Below, in pieces: positions 22,399 to 33,893 of a DNA stretch of 64,000 nt; positions within the stretch are counted from its first letter, which is position 1; each line of letters starts with the position of its first letter. The DNA comes from Channallabes apus (taxonomy: Eukaryota; Chordata; Actinopteri; Siluriformes; Clariidae). Location of the stretch: positions 6,536,645-6,600,644 of the forward strand of contig CM060126.1 in NCBI GenBank assembly GCA_030522415.1, given 5' to 3'. The notes under the pieces were generated by a model, which saw only the letters and a list, made by a program, of their open reading frames with translations, was not told the DNA's origin and did not search any database. The translations under genes were made by a program, and so were the position numbers.

Positions 22399-24299
22399 GA
22401 AAATTCCATCATGCCTGCTTAAGAAAACAAATCTACTTTTAGAAGACCTTTTTCGCCCAGCAGTCCATTTAAAAGTCCTGTGTTTCTTCTTAATATAAAA
22501 CAATCCATAGCACTTTTCCATTATACAGGTGAACACTGTACAGTATATGCAGTAGTACTGTTGCGAAACACTTGAGCAAAAAAAGTCACTGTCATCAATA
22601 GCAGAGCTCTATAGTACAGTGTCAATAGATGTGCACCTGTGTAAATATAACGTTTTTGAAAGTGGAAGGTCAATTTGTGCCCAGATCCTTAAGATGGCCT
22701 TTGAGGCCAATTTTTTTTTTGGCAAGATGCATAGGGCCAAATCTGTGTGTTATCGGATGTGTGTAACCTGAAAAATAGCCCATACAAGATAATATAGAGT
22801 ACATCCTGACAATCAGTTAAAGGATCAGTATGCAGCTAAATCAAGATAGCACTATTATAGCATTCAAGTTTAATTCAGCAACTCCAGCTCTGCCCTGTGC
22901 TCCCTCTCCTTCCTCCTTACTTCCTCCTACAGTATGCTCTATCCTGCACCTCGCTTGTGAACATTGTGAACATGCACACCCTATTTTACTGCCTTTTCCA
23001 CCCTGTCTAGAAGTGGATAATACATTAATATATATTGTAAAAACAGCACAAGTACAATATATAACAAACGCTATTATATGACTGGTGGATATGACACATT
23101 TACAGCCAGCAATGTTTAGAAACTTTGTGAGCGCTCGTTGTACATCCACAGAGGTTTTGGAAAGCAGTTTAGGTTAGATGTGTCACAAAGCCACTTCACC
23201 ACAAATAATGAAATCACAAAAAAAAAAAAATGTATAAACTCCCAACAATAATTCCAAATCAAGGTCTGTTTGAAAATTCCTTTCCTCTTTCATCTCTCTC
23301 CATCTACTGAAAGCACACTTTGAAGTAATTCCTAATCTAAATCTCATTTTGATAGTTTCTTTACACTTTTATTTCTGTTCTTCAAAGCTCTTTCTTTTCT
23401 TGCCCTTCTTTTTGATGAAGTTGACATTACGCTGTAATGAATTTTAGGTAACATTGTGTTTATGCGCCATTGTAGTGATTTGGAGAAGGTGTTTTGCTTT
23501 TGTTTTGCCATAGTTCAGGGAGAAAACCGGACAGTGGAGTACTTTTTTGTTGTTGTTGTTGTTGTTGCACCTTTAATCCACCTACTTATAATATTACTGA
23601 TCAAATCAACTGGCTAGAACTCAAATAAAATAATCACATTGTTAAATGTTCTTGAAAGTTTTGTATTTTATTTGGTTTAATAACTGGGCCAAAGTGTCAC
23701 TTTATCTTTGCAAGTGAAACGGTGCGCTCACAGTTTGCCAGCTTGTAAATGAGCAGATCTTGCACCAAGTCACTGGAAAACTATTCATGAGAAAAAATCA
23801 TATCATATCTAAACTGATTGCATTCAGTCCAAAACACAGGATAATTGGATAATCATGTGATTGTAATTAATGTTGTATTGTATCGAGACTCAGAAAAGAC
23901 TTTAAGGGGTTGAGACCAAAGAAAGGCAAGACCAAAATATAATAAACTTGGGACTTGTCCAATCCAATAGGCATTCTCAAACTGATCCACATTCCACAAG
24001 CAATCTTAAAAATACTTGTGTAAGATGCACAGAAAACAAAACTATCAAAACCTCAGAAAGGTTGCTAAAATCTATTTAATGTGTTAGAACACAATTTGGC
24101 AATGTATCAAGCAAGCTTTTTAAATGGTAACACTGTAAAAGTCTTGGCACCCTGTTTTTTTTTTTTTTTTAATGCAAACTTCCATATGGATTTTTTCCCT
24201 AATTTTAGGACTTTATCATTGAGTTAGTACAAAAACCTTTCTGATTTTCAAACAGCAGTGTTCCAGGAAGTAGCACATTATATAAGCCACAGTTTTTCA

Positions 24300-24680
24300 C
24301 TCTGACTCACTCACTTATCGTCTATAAGGCTTATTCTGTATATAGAATCGTGAGAGGCCTGGAGCCTATCCCAGGAGACTTAAAGCACAAGGCAACGTAC
24401 ACCTTGTTGGTGGCCAGGGTGCTAATCCATCACAGGGAACACAAAAATACACACACTCACATTCTGATACAAACACTATGGGCAGTTTGGGAAAGCCAGT
24501 TAGCCTTATCTGTATGTCTTTGGGCTGTGGGAGGAATCCGGAGTACCCAGAGGAAACGCACCAAGCACTAGGAGACCATGCAAACTCCATGCACATAGAC
24601 CCGGAGGCGGGAATCAAACTCGGAACCTGAAGGTGCAAGGCGACAGCGCTAAACACCAACTCAATGTGCCGCCCACCAAT
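24300..24680 (-). mobile_element. family A SINE, antisense, near full length
   Basis: It runs from the tail (CTCACTCACTTATCGTCTAT) through GGAGCCTATCCCAGGAGACT to the head complement (AGGTGCAAGGCGACAGCGCT). The head-end text GTGCCGCCCACC follows a small insertion. There are moderate numbers of substitutions. Confidence 0.85.
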
Positions 24681-25347
24681 AAAAAAATAATAAAATAATT
24701 ATAAAATGGAAGCAAGTGCGACAAACAAAGTCCTAATTTTTTCATAAAACTGGACAAATTGTACCTGAGACTAATGAGTCCTCAAAGTGTTGTCACACCA
24801 ACATATGGACAGGTGTATACCAGGTTTTCCAGCTGCCCCTGTTAAGGAGTTTCTACATCCGATCCATACTTTTTTGACAAGTCACAGTTTACACCAAACA
24901 CAACCTACCATTTTTTTTATGGGGGGACCAGCACTAACGATGTTTTGCATCCAGTTATAGGGTTTGGGAAATGGTTGGAAATCAAACCCAGGCCTTACGC
25001 TATTGTGCATCAATGATCCTACAGTAGCTACTGTACATCTATAAATATGCTAACTAAATTAGGTAGCTTGTGGATAAACAGTTGGCATATGGTATGTATA
25101 ATATGTCTATTTACTGCTAATATGTATATTTACAAAGGCAGACTTGCTAGCTAGCTAATGTTAGCTAGCTAACAATTTTCTCTGCTTCCATTTGACCTTA
25201 AGTAGTATAAATAAAAGCTTCACACAATCACTGCAAGCACTGTATTGGAAAATTTACATACTGTTTTTCATTTTCTTTTGCACAATGTTTTGTAGATGAA
25301 CTCTTTATGAAAATTAGGTATTATGACTTATGACCCTAGCAAGCAAA

Positions 25348-25369
25348 AAAAAAAAAAAAAAAAAAAGAT
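25348..25369. repeat. poly(A) tract
   Basis: A run of about 22 A in intron 1. Confidence 0.9.
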
Positions 25370-25804
25370 TTAGCTGACATCTCACAGACAGTTAGCTTTT
25401 CTCCTACTGTACATTCCATTTCTTGGAGAGCATGTGAGGGGGCAGGCTTAACAGTAACAAGCATTTCATATAGTGACATCAAGATTTACATCTAATCACA
25501 GTAATGATGTTAACAAGTAAATCAGACAATTAATAGGGCGATTTATTGACTTTGCAGCTAAACCAGAGTCCTCTTTGTTTGGGATGATTCCAAGAGCAAG
25601 ACCTTGATAAAAAGGTCTTGATACCAGTCTTGAGACCAGGACCGATCACGAGTACTATGGTTAATACTAATTAGATGTAGTGCATCAGGGCCTATATACC
25701 AATCATCGGCTGCAAAGTAATATGGATTTATCTCGACTTGACTTGATGTTATTTATCTGTATGAATTTGTACAAATACCTTTGCTTGGCATCACAATAAA
25801 ATTT

Positions 25805-25927
25805 CCCTGCACCTCCAGGGTCCGGGTTCAATTCCCGCGTGCGTGCATGGAGATTTCATGTTCTCCCCATGCTTGGTGGGTTTCCTCCATGTACTCTGGT
25901 TTCCTCCCACAGTCCAAAGACATGCAG
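25805..25927 (+). mobile_element. family A SINE, 5' half, split by a Harbinger element
   Basis: The text runs CACCTCCAGGGTCCGGGTTC, TTGGTGGGTTTCCTCCATGT, CAGTCCAAAGACATGCAG, then stops abruptly at the Harbinger terminus. The SINE resumes at 27386 with CAGATTAGGATAATC. The first part of the tRNA head is missing. Confidence 0.85.
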
Positions 25928-26630
25928 GGGTGCGTTTCCCAAAAGCATCGTTAGCCAACTATGGTCGCAAGTTCCGTCGTTACCAACATAGTTCAACAAC
26001 TAGGTGTTTCCCGAAACCATAGTTCAAACGAACATTCGCAAACAGCGTCGCAAACTTACGTGGTTGGAACTACAGCCTTCGACCTGTGGTTAGAAGCATA
26101 GTTCCTTGCCGCGGCTGGGTGTGTTCTATTCACAGTTAACGACCCTACGCCCTATTCGTTTCTAAAAAAATTCCCAACCACTTTGAGCGATTTGGAAAAC
26201 TTAATGTTTTGGTGCTCAGATATTAGGTTATTAATTTTTCGGTTATTTTGATTACAAATTCAATTTAAACGATATAACAGCGGTACCATCGCAATTATTC
26301 TCCCTTAGAAGTGCCCTACAGAAGCATTATTTATGCCGGTTGGAACACAGCCTTGGTTTCGTTCGTGCGAAGAAAAGGTGAGTTTTTAACTGAGTATCTT
26401 TAAACATACCCAAAGAGAAATGTCTCATAACAATATTTGTAGCAGTATGTTAGAGGTTTTCACTTATAATGAATGTTATCTGTACTGTTCACGTATTCAA
26501 CATATACAGTGCACAAAGTGTTAAGCACTAAGAAATTGTAAAATTTATGCACTACCATAGTGTAAGCCTATTTAAAATATTACTCAATATATATTCAATG
26601 AATGTACACAAATAAATCAACAAACTGGGG

Positions 26631-26706
26631 TTTGGGCACTGGTTGGGAATCGAACCCGGCCCGTCCACACGGTAAGCAGAACAGCTACCGCTGAGCCACA
26701 AGTTGG
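26631..26706 (-). mobile_element. tRNA-like sequence, probable SINE head, inside the Harbinger element
   Basis: The minus strand reads CTTGTGGCTCAGCGGTAGC (box A-like) and GCCGGGTTCGATTCCCAACC (box B-like), spaced as in a tRNA. The T-stem does not pair well, so it is unlikely to be a working tRNA gene. It interrupts the Myb-like reading frame. Confidence 0.6.
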
Positions 26707-26707
26707 T

Positions 26708-26887
26708 CACACCTGCAAAGTCCCTCCACTTGTTTTTGACTTCCTCTGGGCTTCTCTCATACCCATTCCCAGAAGCATACATTTTTGGTGCGATTTCATT
26801 CCAATTTTTTGTCCGAATTTGTAACTGCAAGCTCTTTGTTTTAGTAAATTGTGGTTTTCGTGTCATTTTTTTCACGTCAACTCTCAT
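26708..26887 (-). pseudogene. Myb/SANT-like DNA-binding protein remnant of Harbinger
   Basis: On the minus strand about 60 residues can be read. KNWNEIAPKMYASGN followed by GYERSPEEVKNKWRDFAG has the spaced aromatic residues and the arginine-rich EEVKxKWRD helix of Myb/SANT-like domains. Autonomous Harbinger elements carry two genes, a DDE transposase and a Myb-like partner needed for nuclear import and binding to the ends. Only part of the second is here. After KWRDFAG the frame runs into the tRNA-like sequence, so the C-terminal part is replaced. The frame is open for 111 codons in all (26552-26887), but its last half is insertion-derived. Confidence 0.7.
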
Positions 26888-27385
26888 TAAACCATGGCTG
26901 TATGTAAAGGGACTTAATAGGAAATAATATTGAGCAAAATGGGTAACAGGTGTTCACAACACAATCCCAGCGTTTTCAAAACCCATAATTTCTTTTTATT
27001 TTAATTGTACTGATGTATCAATACCAAATAAAAAATGAGTTCAAATGAAATATTGAAAAATTTAAAATGTTGCGTTTGTGACATTATTACACCACTTCTA
27101 GGTTACGTCACTGCGAAAGCGTATTGAATGCGAGCCGAAGAGAGAGAGAGAGAAAATAAACACACTATACAGTAGGGGGCGATATGTGCCTATTGCACTA
27201 CTCCGCCATTGTATCGAAGAAGAAGAAGAACGACGGTTCAAACTAACAAAGTTCTAACCATGGAAGTGCGACACAGGTACTATGGTTTTGGGAAACACTT
27301 GTGACTAGTTAGTTATTTTCTTCAACGTTGCATCGTACTATGGTGGTTAAGCAAAGAGCTACATAGTTGTACGGGAAACGCACCC

Positions 27386-27545
27386 CAGATTAGGATAATC
27401 AGTATTCCAAACTGCCTATAGAGTGTGTGAATGTTGACTGGAGATCCTACCACGGTTATAAAAATGGGGATAAATATAATGGTCACTACTGGGCTCCACA
27501 GTCCCTAGTTGGACTACTGAGGTTGGATGGTCCTTCTTTCAATGC
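27386..27545 (+). mobile_element. family A SINE, 3' half with alternative tail
   Basis: It continues the SINE broken at 25927, then departs from the usual 3' body. Instead of the TGCCCTGCGATGGATTGGCA body it reads GACTGGAGATCCTACCACGG, TGGGCTCCACAGTCCCTAGT and TGGACTACTGAGG. The same tail is seen at 45842-45900, 57870-57995 and 61545-61625, so it is a distinct subfamily and not random decay. Confidence 0.7.
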
Positions 27546-28414
27546 AAGTGGACATGGCTAATATGGCATCATTAAAAACAAAAGGATTTCAGTGCTAGCC
27601 TACAGTATCAACTGCTGGTATAGCAACAGTTACTGGTTTCATGAGCGAGTAAAACATTTGTCAGAGTAGTGACAAGGACAAGAACAGAAAGATTTCAGAA
27701 AGTCATGAGTTTGTGCTCTAGGATTTAAGATATAGCCAATCACAGACGAGATTAAATTATTATAATTAATCCTAACACACAAGGTGGAATTTTTCATGGA
27801 GCTCAGTTTTCGGGTATGTGTTCAGGTATTGATTGACAGCTGTGTTTTCCAGCCCTGGGTCTGACAATCTTTGACTGGTTACAAGCTTTGGATAGTATCT
27901 AATGCTGCCAGTCCGGGGCACAGAACATCTTCACAATAAGATTAGTTGGGGTGATATATAAGCTAAATAAAAAGAAAAAGATTAAAAAAAAAAAACAGTT
28001 ACATACTGTCCCTTTGATCTAGAAAAAGAAAAAAAAAGATATTAATTATTTATCCTAGTACATAACGATGTGTAGATTTTCCAAAAAAAGTGTGCCACAA
28101 AATGGCATCCTTATGTTGCTTAAGCCTGTGATGTTGTGCCAAGAAAACATATGATCATAACAATTCCTTTAAGTAGATACATGAATTAAAATGTTAAAAG
28201 ATATATAAATGTATTTGCCCATGATAACGAATTTTCCCAGTTGCACAAAAATACTTTTGAGGCTGGTTTGGTGAAAATTAGATGAGGAATGTGTCAAAAG
28301 CACAAATTAGGGGATTTAAAATGGCCACCGCAACTATGACACTACATATTTTTGCTTAATGACTACAACTGGCTAAAATAGGTAGAAGCTGAGAAAATTA
28401 GAGATCTCTATGGA

Positions 28415-28417
<3 letters not shown>

Positions 28418-28454
<37 letters not shown>

Positions 28455-28456
28455 AA
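28418..28456. repeat. (GAAA)n microsatellite
   Basis: About ten GAAA units. Confidence 0.9.
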
Positions 28457-30474
28457 ATGTGAAAGAGGAAAAGCTATAGCAAGAGAGTTCTCCAGCAAGA
28501 GAACATTTCTTAAGCATTTTTTTTTTTTGTGAGACAAGTGAAGTATTCTGCACTTGTTTTTATTGTTACTATGAGTGTGAGAAAGGAAGGAAGAAAACAG
28601 GCATCATTAACGAAGGAGCTTGGCTTCCCCTGCCTCTCTCCTCGTTTGGCATTTGTGCATATGGCAGGCAAAATGGCGGGGAGCTGCAAGGCTTCGTTAG
28701 CCCATGGATGACAGTCAAGTGTAACAAAAGGAGTGCAGTCTGAAATATTCTCTTCCCCTTTTATTTTCTCCCACCTAGAAACTAAATGAGGCTCAACCCC
28801 TCACTGTATGCTCACTCACAACCATGCTCTAAAGAGAATATAAGTGAAATAATGGTCAAATCAATGTCACACCTACAGATGCACTATAAGATTATATAAA
28901 GCACTGGGGGATTACATAACTCAAAAGTCTGACTGGTAGTATTTGGCGCTTATCATTTTGTCACAACTTCAGGATTTTATGAGGTCTCGTTTTTTAAGAG
29001 ACCTGGCCAATGGTAAGGAAGGTGTAGATTTGTATATTTTTTGTTGTTGTTGTTGTAGTAAAAAGGCAATGTGTGCTCAGTTTAATTGTCTGCCCATTTA
29101 ATCACTGTGACAGGACTAGCACCTAGGTTATTTCCAAACATCTAGGAACAGTAAATGTTACACACGTCCATAACTTTGCCAGGTGAAGTGATTGAGAAAT
29201 CTTCAAAAAAACATTAGCGCACTTTGGAATTTCGTCTTGATATTGGCATTACCATGTCCAAGTCACGCTCATATTATATTATATTAACATTAATATATAC
29301 ACGCAGACACAAATGGCATTATTTAAAAAAAAAAAATAAATTTCTGATCATGTAATTATTTCTTGAAAATGTAATTGTCTTGTGATGATATACTGTACTG
29401 TAATTCTGAATTATTATAGGCTTTATTAAACAACAAGCTCCATAATTTTGGCTCCTTGATTAATATGGATTAAGATGATTTTTTTTTTATACTAAACATA
29501 ACGATAGAAAAAAGTCAAAAGTCTAGCCTAAATTTAAAGTATTATTTTGTTAACTAAAATATGAATTCTTACAATATGAGAATCTCACTATAATATTTAA
29601 ACCACAGACCTTAAACATGATCGATGCTACATGATCATGTAACTACAGATGCAGCATTTACAAATCAGTAACAGCACCAAAAAAACAAAACCAGCGAACT
29701 CCCCAGTGTGCAGACCCTTAGCTGTACCCCCACTGTGAGATTACAGACATTTCAATCTTTATTATAGAGGATAATGTGGTACAGTATAATCTGTAAAGGC
29801 GAATACGGAGGAGGGGCCAGGGGGTGAACTAACTGACCTGCTTTTTTGTCCATCCCCAACACTATATGTACATTTTCATATTTCTTATACCTGAAAATAT
29901 AGGTTTTTGATTTGTCTGTCTCGTTGGCATTTCACGCAGGGTTTATTCTCCATTCATATTCACCAGTGTCACAGAGTACCATCAGTAGATGTGGGTTCTT
30001 GGATTCTATGTTAGGTGTGCAAGGACTGGAGCTGTCTGTGGTACTGAAGCATATTAAACTCTTAGACTGAGCTGCAGTGGAATATGATGAGGTTACAAAA
30101 AAAAGCTATATTACTGTAGATGTCATTTGAATATCACTTGTTTTCGAGCACAAAGATTGCTATGTTAATGTAAACCACATAATATTCATCTCAGTCTCTG
30201 AAGCCTGGTTCATACTGTACTTCTGCATTTGTTTATTTGTGAATACGTGAGGGTGTTGGGCATCAGTGATTGCATAACAGTCTACCATCATACTTGTATG
30301 TGAAAAAATGTTCAGTAGGAGGCCAAAAATGCGAAACTAAATAAATATTTCACAGCTACAGAAAGAGAGCATTTGGTATTTAACAGATTTTCACGACAAA
30401 TAAAGAAGAGTTAAATAATCGATCAATAAATATTTTATAAAGAAAGAGAATGTATAATAAGTGGGTGTCAAAGT

Positions 30475-30630
30475 GTCACAACAGGCAGCATTGTTACTTT
30501 GCACCCCCGTCCCGCCCCATCCTCCCCCACCCACCCCCGGGTCCTGGATTGATCCCAGCTCAGATTACTGTATGTGGGACATTTTACATTTTCTCCCTGT
30601 GTCCATATGGGTCCAGACACTCTCCTCTCC
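30475..30630 (+). mobile_element. degenerate family C SINE
   Basis: ACAACAGGCAGCATTGTTAC, GGGTCCTGGATTGATCCCAG (decayed box B) and TTTTCTCCCTGTGTCCATAT follow the order of a tRNA-derived SINE. C-rich slippage disrupts the head. Confidence 0.55.
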
Positions 30631-31206
30631 TCCCCCCACCTCCAAAAAAAATGATAGTAGATAAAGTGGCTTTTTACAAATTGCCCCTAAAAGTGAATGA
30701 GTATACACTTTTAAAGTTTTGAATTTGGGCACAGATGGTTACCCATAAACCCTTCAAAAAGTGTTGATTCAAAGACAATTTTGCATTTTGTTTGTTCATA
30801 TCAACCTTATGTCTATCAAAAACCTAGCCAAAGCACCAGAAATCTGTAATCCAGTTTAGTGACCTTGTTTTTTGACCTTGAGTCTTTTTCAATGTAAAGC
30901 TTGAACAAAAAGCAATAATATATCACATTTGCTCATTTTTCGCACAAGACACAGTTGCTCTTCAGCGACTACTGAACCGTAACCTGGCCTAGTTTGATCT
31001 GTATCCATTCCATAGATCGACCTCTGCGATCCAGCCTCCGTCTGGGGACAGAGAGAAGGAAAGGGCCTCCACCACGCTGTGATTATCATCCTGGGAAGCC
31101 TCTGCATTGTGTTAAATGTGAAAAGAGATTAGATGGTTTTAACTCTGCATCTACCATACAAATTCCAATCACATAACATATCCTTTCATGTTCTATGGGA
31201 GACAGA

Positions 31207-31207
31207 G

Positions 31208-31251
<44 letters not shown>
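31207..31251. repeat. (GA)n microsatellite
   Basis: About 20 GA units. Confidence 0.9.
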
Positions 31252-31254
<3 letters not shown>

Positions 31255-31716
31255 AAACCCCCACCCCACTAAGGCTTTAATCTTTTTCATGTTTTATCCA
31301 TACTGTTGCATACATACTACATATTTTATAGGTCACCCTGATGTTTAAATTCAGAAAGCTAGTTGTCTCTCTGTATATGCATATATGCTGGATTAGAAAT
31401 GTGACTAACTGTGCGGCTGAAGGGTTTAGGTATCTGAAGTGACATTAATTGCATAAAAACACATATACCATTGTACATCTTAACACAAAACGAATCACAA
31501 GAATAGAGATAATCCAGGCATTTTTGACATGAATATAATGGAGGACGTTCAATTAGTGCAAGTGAATAAACATTCACTGTCTCATGAATTCGCTTTGATC
31601 AGATCTAACACGTTCTATCAGTAAAAAAAAAACTCGAAAAAAGGACAACTGTGACTTAGTAAAATAAAACTATTTTTAGAGGCACATTTATAGCCATGGA
31701 CATCTTTGTATTTTAC

Positions 31717-31741
31717 CCCCCCCCCCCCACCACCACCACCC
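31717..31741. repeat. poly(C) followed by (CAC)n
   Basis: About 12 C residues followed by ACC/CAC triplets. Confidence 0.85.
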
Positions 31742-31974
31742 ATATACCACAGTATATGTACATCTATGCAAACAGCATGGTAGTTTAGGTAGTTTAAGTA
31801 CATATTTCAGTGGAGGTGCCATGACCTATTTATTCTCCTATCAAAATGAAGTATTCAAAACAGCTTTTGTGAGATTACTGATACTTTAATGCTTCCCTTA
31901 CCAGCTATTTCTACTGTAATTTGGGTTAAGGCTGAACAGCTGAAGAGCTGTCTGTTAGACCTTTCTGTTATTTT

Positions 31975-32124
31975 CTGTAAAGTATTCATACCCCTTGAAC
32001 TTTGTTTACATTTTGTCACATTACAACCACAAATGTAAATTTATTATAAAGGGGTTTTATGTAACGGACGAACACAAAGTAGCACATGATTGTGAACTGG
32101 AAGGAAAATTATAAATGGTTTTCG

Positions 32125-32128
<4 letters not shown>
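31975..32128 (+). mobile_element. 5' part of Tc1-type element, same family as 991-1263
   Basis: It reads AAAGTATTCATACCCCTTGA, CATTTTGTCACATTACAACC, GGTTTTATGTAACGGACGAA and CACAAAGTAGCACATGATTG. The right end is replaced by an (ATT)n array at 32130-32168. Confidence 0.7.

Positions 32129-32129
<1 letters not shown>

Positions 32130-32168
<39 letters not shown>
32130..32168. repeat. (ATT)n microsatellite
   Basis: About 13 ATT units at the broken end of the Tc1-type element. Confidence 0.9.
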
Positions 32169-32169
<1 letters not shown>

Positions 32170-32273
32170 TACAAATAAATATTGTTGCACAGTTAATTAC
32201 AGCACAGCATAAAAAAAAATCAGAATCGCAATAGGGACCGGTGGAAGGATTTAATTGCGAAAAGCTGCAATCC

Positions 32274-32468
32274 CACTCACTCACTCACTCACTCACTCAC
32301 TCACTCATCGTCTATATCGCTTTATCCTGTATTCAGGGTCGCGTAGGGGGTGGAGCCTATCCCAGGAGACTTAGGGCACAAGGCGGGGTACACCCTGGAC
32401 AGGGTGCCAATCCATCTCAGGGCACACACACACACACATACACACACTCACACACTCACACACACTAG
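32274..32468 (-). mobile_element. family A SINE 3' half, antisense
   Basis: A (CTCA)n tail at 32274-32308 leads into TCGTCTATATCGCTTTATCC, GGAGCCTATCCCAGGAGACT and CACCCTGGACAGGGTGCCAA. Only the 3' half is present. It abuts a second SINE on the opposite strand. Confidence 0.85.
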
Positions 32469-32469
32469 A

Positions 32470-32785
32470 CACATGGCAGCACGTTGGCTTAGTGATTAGC
32501 ACTGTCGCTTTGCATCTCCACATCACATCTGTATGCATGGAGTTTGCATGTTCTCCCTGTGCTTGGTGGGTTTTCTCCATGTTCCCTGGTTTCCTCACAC
32601 AGTCCAAAGACATGCAGATTAGGCCAACTGGTATTTTCAAATTGCCTGTAGATGGTTCTCTGGAAAAAGGAAATGGCAGCCCACTCCATTATCCTTGTTA
32701 AGAAAACCCCATGGACAGCATCTAGGGAGACCTGGCGTGCTGTTGTCTATGAGGTCACAAAGACCCGGACACAATTATACACATA
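32470..32785 (+). mobile_element. family A SINE head with an RTE/BovB-like 3' tail
   Basis: The head (GCAGCACGTTGGCTTAGTGA, CAGTCCAAAGACATGCAGAT) is family A. From about 32652 the sequence changes to GAAAAAGGAAATGGCAGCCC, ACTCCATTATCCTTG, AACCCCATGGACAGC and GAGGTCACAAAGACCCGGAC. These words, in this order, resemble the 3' end of RTE-clade (BovB-type) LINEs, which many SINEs borrow for mobilisation. That identification is from memory. Confidence 0.65.
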
Positions 32786-32950
32786 GCTGAGAATTTATAT
32801 GAGTTTAATTATTTATTAATTTATATTTCTTAAATAACTCTGTGTTGATAAATAAATATTGGCAAACATCCTTGAAATGCAGTCATTTGTCCAATTATTA
32901 TCTGTTAGAATAGAAAATGGTACGTTTTGTAATGGTAAATAGTAAAAAGC

Positions 32951-33225
32951 GGCGATGTGGCGTAGTGGTTAGCATTGTCGCCTTGCACCTCCATGGTCTG
33001 GGTTCGATTCCCGTCTGTGTTTGCAAGTTTCCCCCTGCTTGGTGGGTTTCCTCCGGGTACTCCGGTTTCCTCGCACAGTCCAAAGATATGCTTAGTGTTC
33101 CCAAATTGCCCGTAGTATGTGAATTGGCACCCTGTCCAGGGTGTACCCTGCCTCATGCCTTACGTCTCCTGGGATCGGCTCCAGGCCCCCCCATGACCCT
33201 GAATACAGGATAAAGCGGTATGACC
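32951..33225 (+). mobile_element. family A SINE, near full length with internal deletion
   Basis: It starts GGCGATGTGGCGTAGTGGTT, has GGGTTCGATTCCCG as box B, and ends TGAATACAGGATAAAGCGGT. The segment between the CAGTCC body and the TTGGCACCCTGTCCAGGG body is shortened. Confidence 0.88.
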
Positions 33226-33279
33226 TATAAGCAATATGTACGCAATATGATTATTTCTTTAGACTAGGTTTTGGAGCAT

Positions 33280-33600
33280 GGCTGTGGGAATTTTTAGTGC
33301 AGTCAGACACTGACATTAGGTCAGAAGGCCAGGCGTGCACTCAGCATTCCAAGTCCATTCAAAAGGTGTTCAGTGGAAGGGAGGGGTTTGTGCAGGCCAG
33401 TTGAGATTTTCACTCCAAACATGTTCATGATGTTTTCTTTGTGTGCAACTGCATTGCCGTGATGGAACATGTCTGTGGCCCTGAAATGGATTTCCTAATG
33501 TTACAACATTGTATGCTTTAAACCCAGAGGCAACAGCTTGTAGAAGGCTGACAAATGTTTCTAAGGGGCAGGTGTCTATATCTTGAACTGTGTAGTGAAT
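33280..33600 (-). pseudogene. degenerate DNA-transposon relic (Tc1-like)
   Basis: AGACACTGACATTAGGTCAG, AAGGCCAGGCGTGCACTCAG and CATTCAAAAGGTGTTCAGTG match, in order, a widespread teleost transposon repeat whose intact copies read in the same orientation. No reading frame survives. It ends about 290 bases before dscaml1 exon 2. Confidence 0.5.
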
Positions 33601-33893
33601 ATTAAAGACCATAATAGATTTCTTTTCATTAATGCTTATCTGGAAGTTGAGCAATGTTAACTGGACTTCTGGAGTCAACTGGAGTCCAATTGACATGACT
33701 CATCTTCCAGATAACCACAGCTGGATGACTGAAAATCGTCTTTTTGAAACTGTTCATTCATCTTCATTCATTCTATGATACAAGAAAGCAGGTTGGTGGG
33801 TGGGACACTTGCTTTTTCATTCTCAAGTCCAGAGTGTTATGAAAGCCATATGAGTAGAAATGACTGGTTTTCTCTCTTCTGGACTTCCACCAG

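Larger units (their letters stand above)
25928..27385. mobile_element. PIF/Harbinger DNA transposon (1,458 bp) inserted in a SINE
   Basis: The terminal inverted repeats are GGGTGCGTTTCCC at the left and GGGAAACGCACCC at the right. A 3-bp direct repeat CAG flanks the element (25925-25927 and 27386-27388), matching the CWG preference of Harbinger transposons. Subterminal sequence is also partly mirrored (ACTATGGT words near both ends). Inside, on the minus strand, is a Myb/SANT-like gene remnant; no DDE transposase frame is present, so the copy is non-autonomous. Removing the element restores the SINE sequence CATGCAGATTAGG. Confidence 0.88.
16740..33893 (+). other. dscaml1: dscaml1 intron 1 (17.2 kb)
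   Basis: It is bounded by GTGAGT and TCCACCAG. The first 1 kb (16740-17780) is free of recognised repeats and may hold promoter-proximal regulatory sequence. The rest has microsatellites, a Tc1-like relic, several SINEs and a Harbinger element, each listed separately. The stretches 19450-21210, 22400-24300, 24680-25800 and 27545-30470 contain no gene that I can support and only simple repeats. Small non-repetitive GC-rich blocks are at about 18560-18760, 19460-19690 and 28590-28740. Confidence 0.85.

Noticed and set aside
26631..26706. Possible working tRNA gene
   Set aside because: Boxes A and B are present but the T-stem pairs poorly and there is no T-run terminator close by. A SINE head or tRNA relic is more likely.
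32274..32310. Short direct repeats (CTCA)n considered as a CRISPR-like array
   Set aside because: The unit is only 4 bp and lacks spacers; it is the tail of a SINE.
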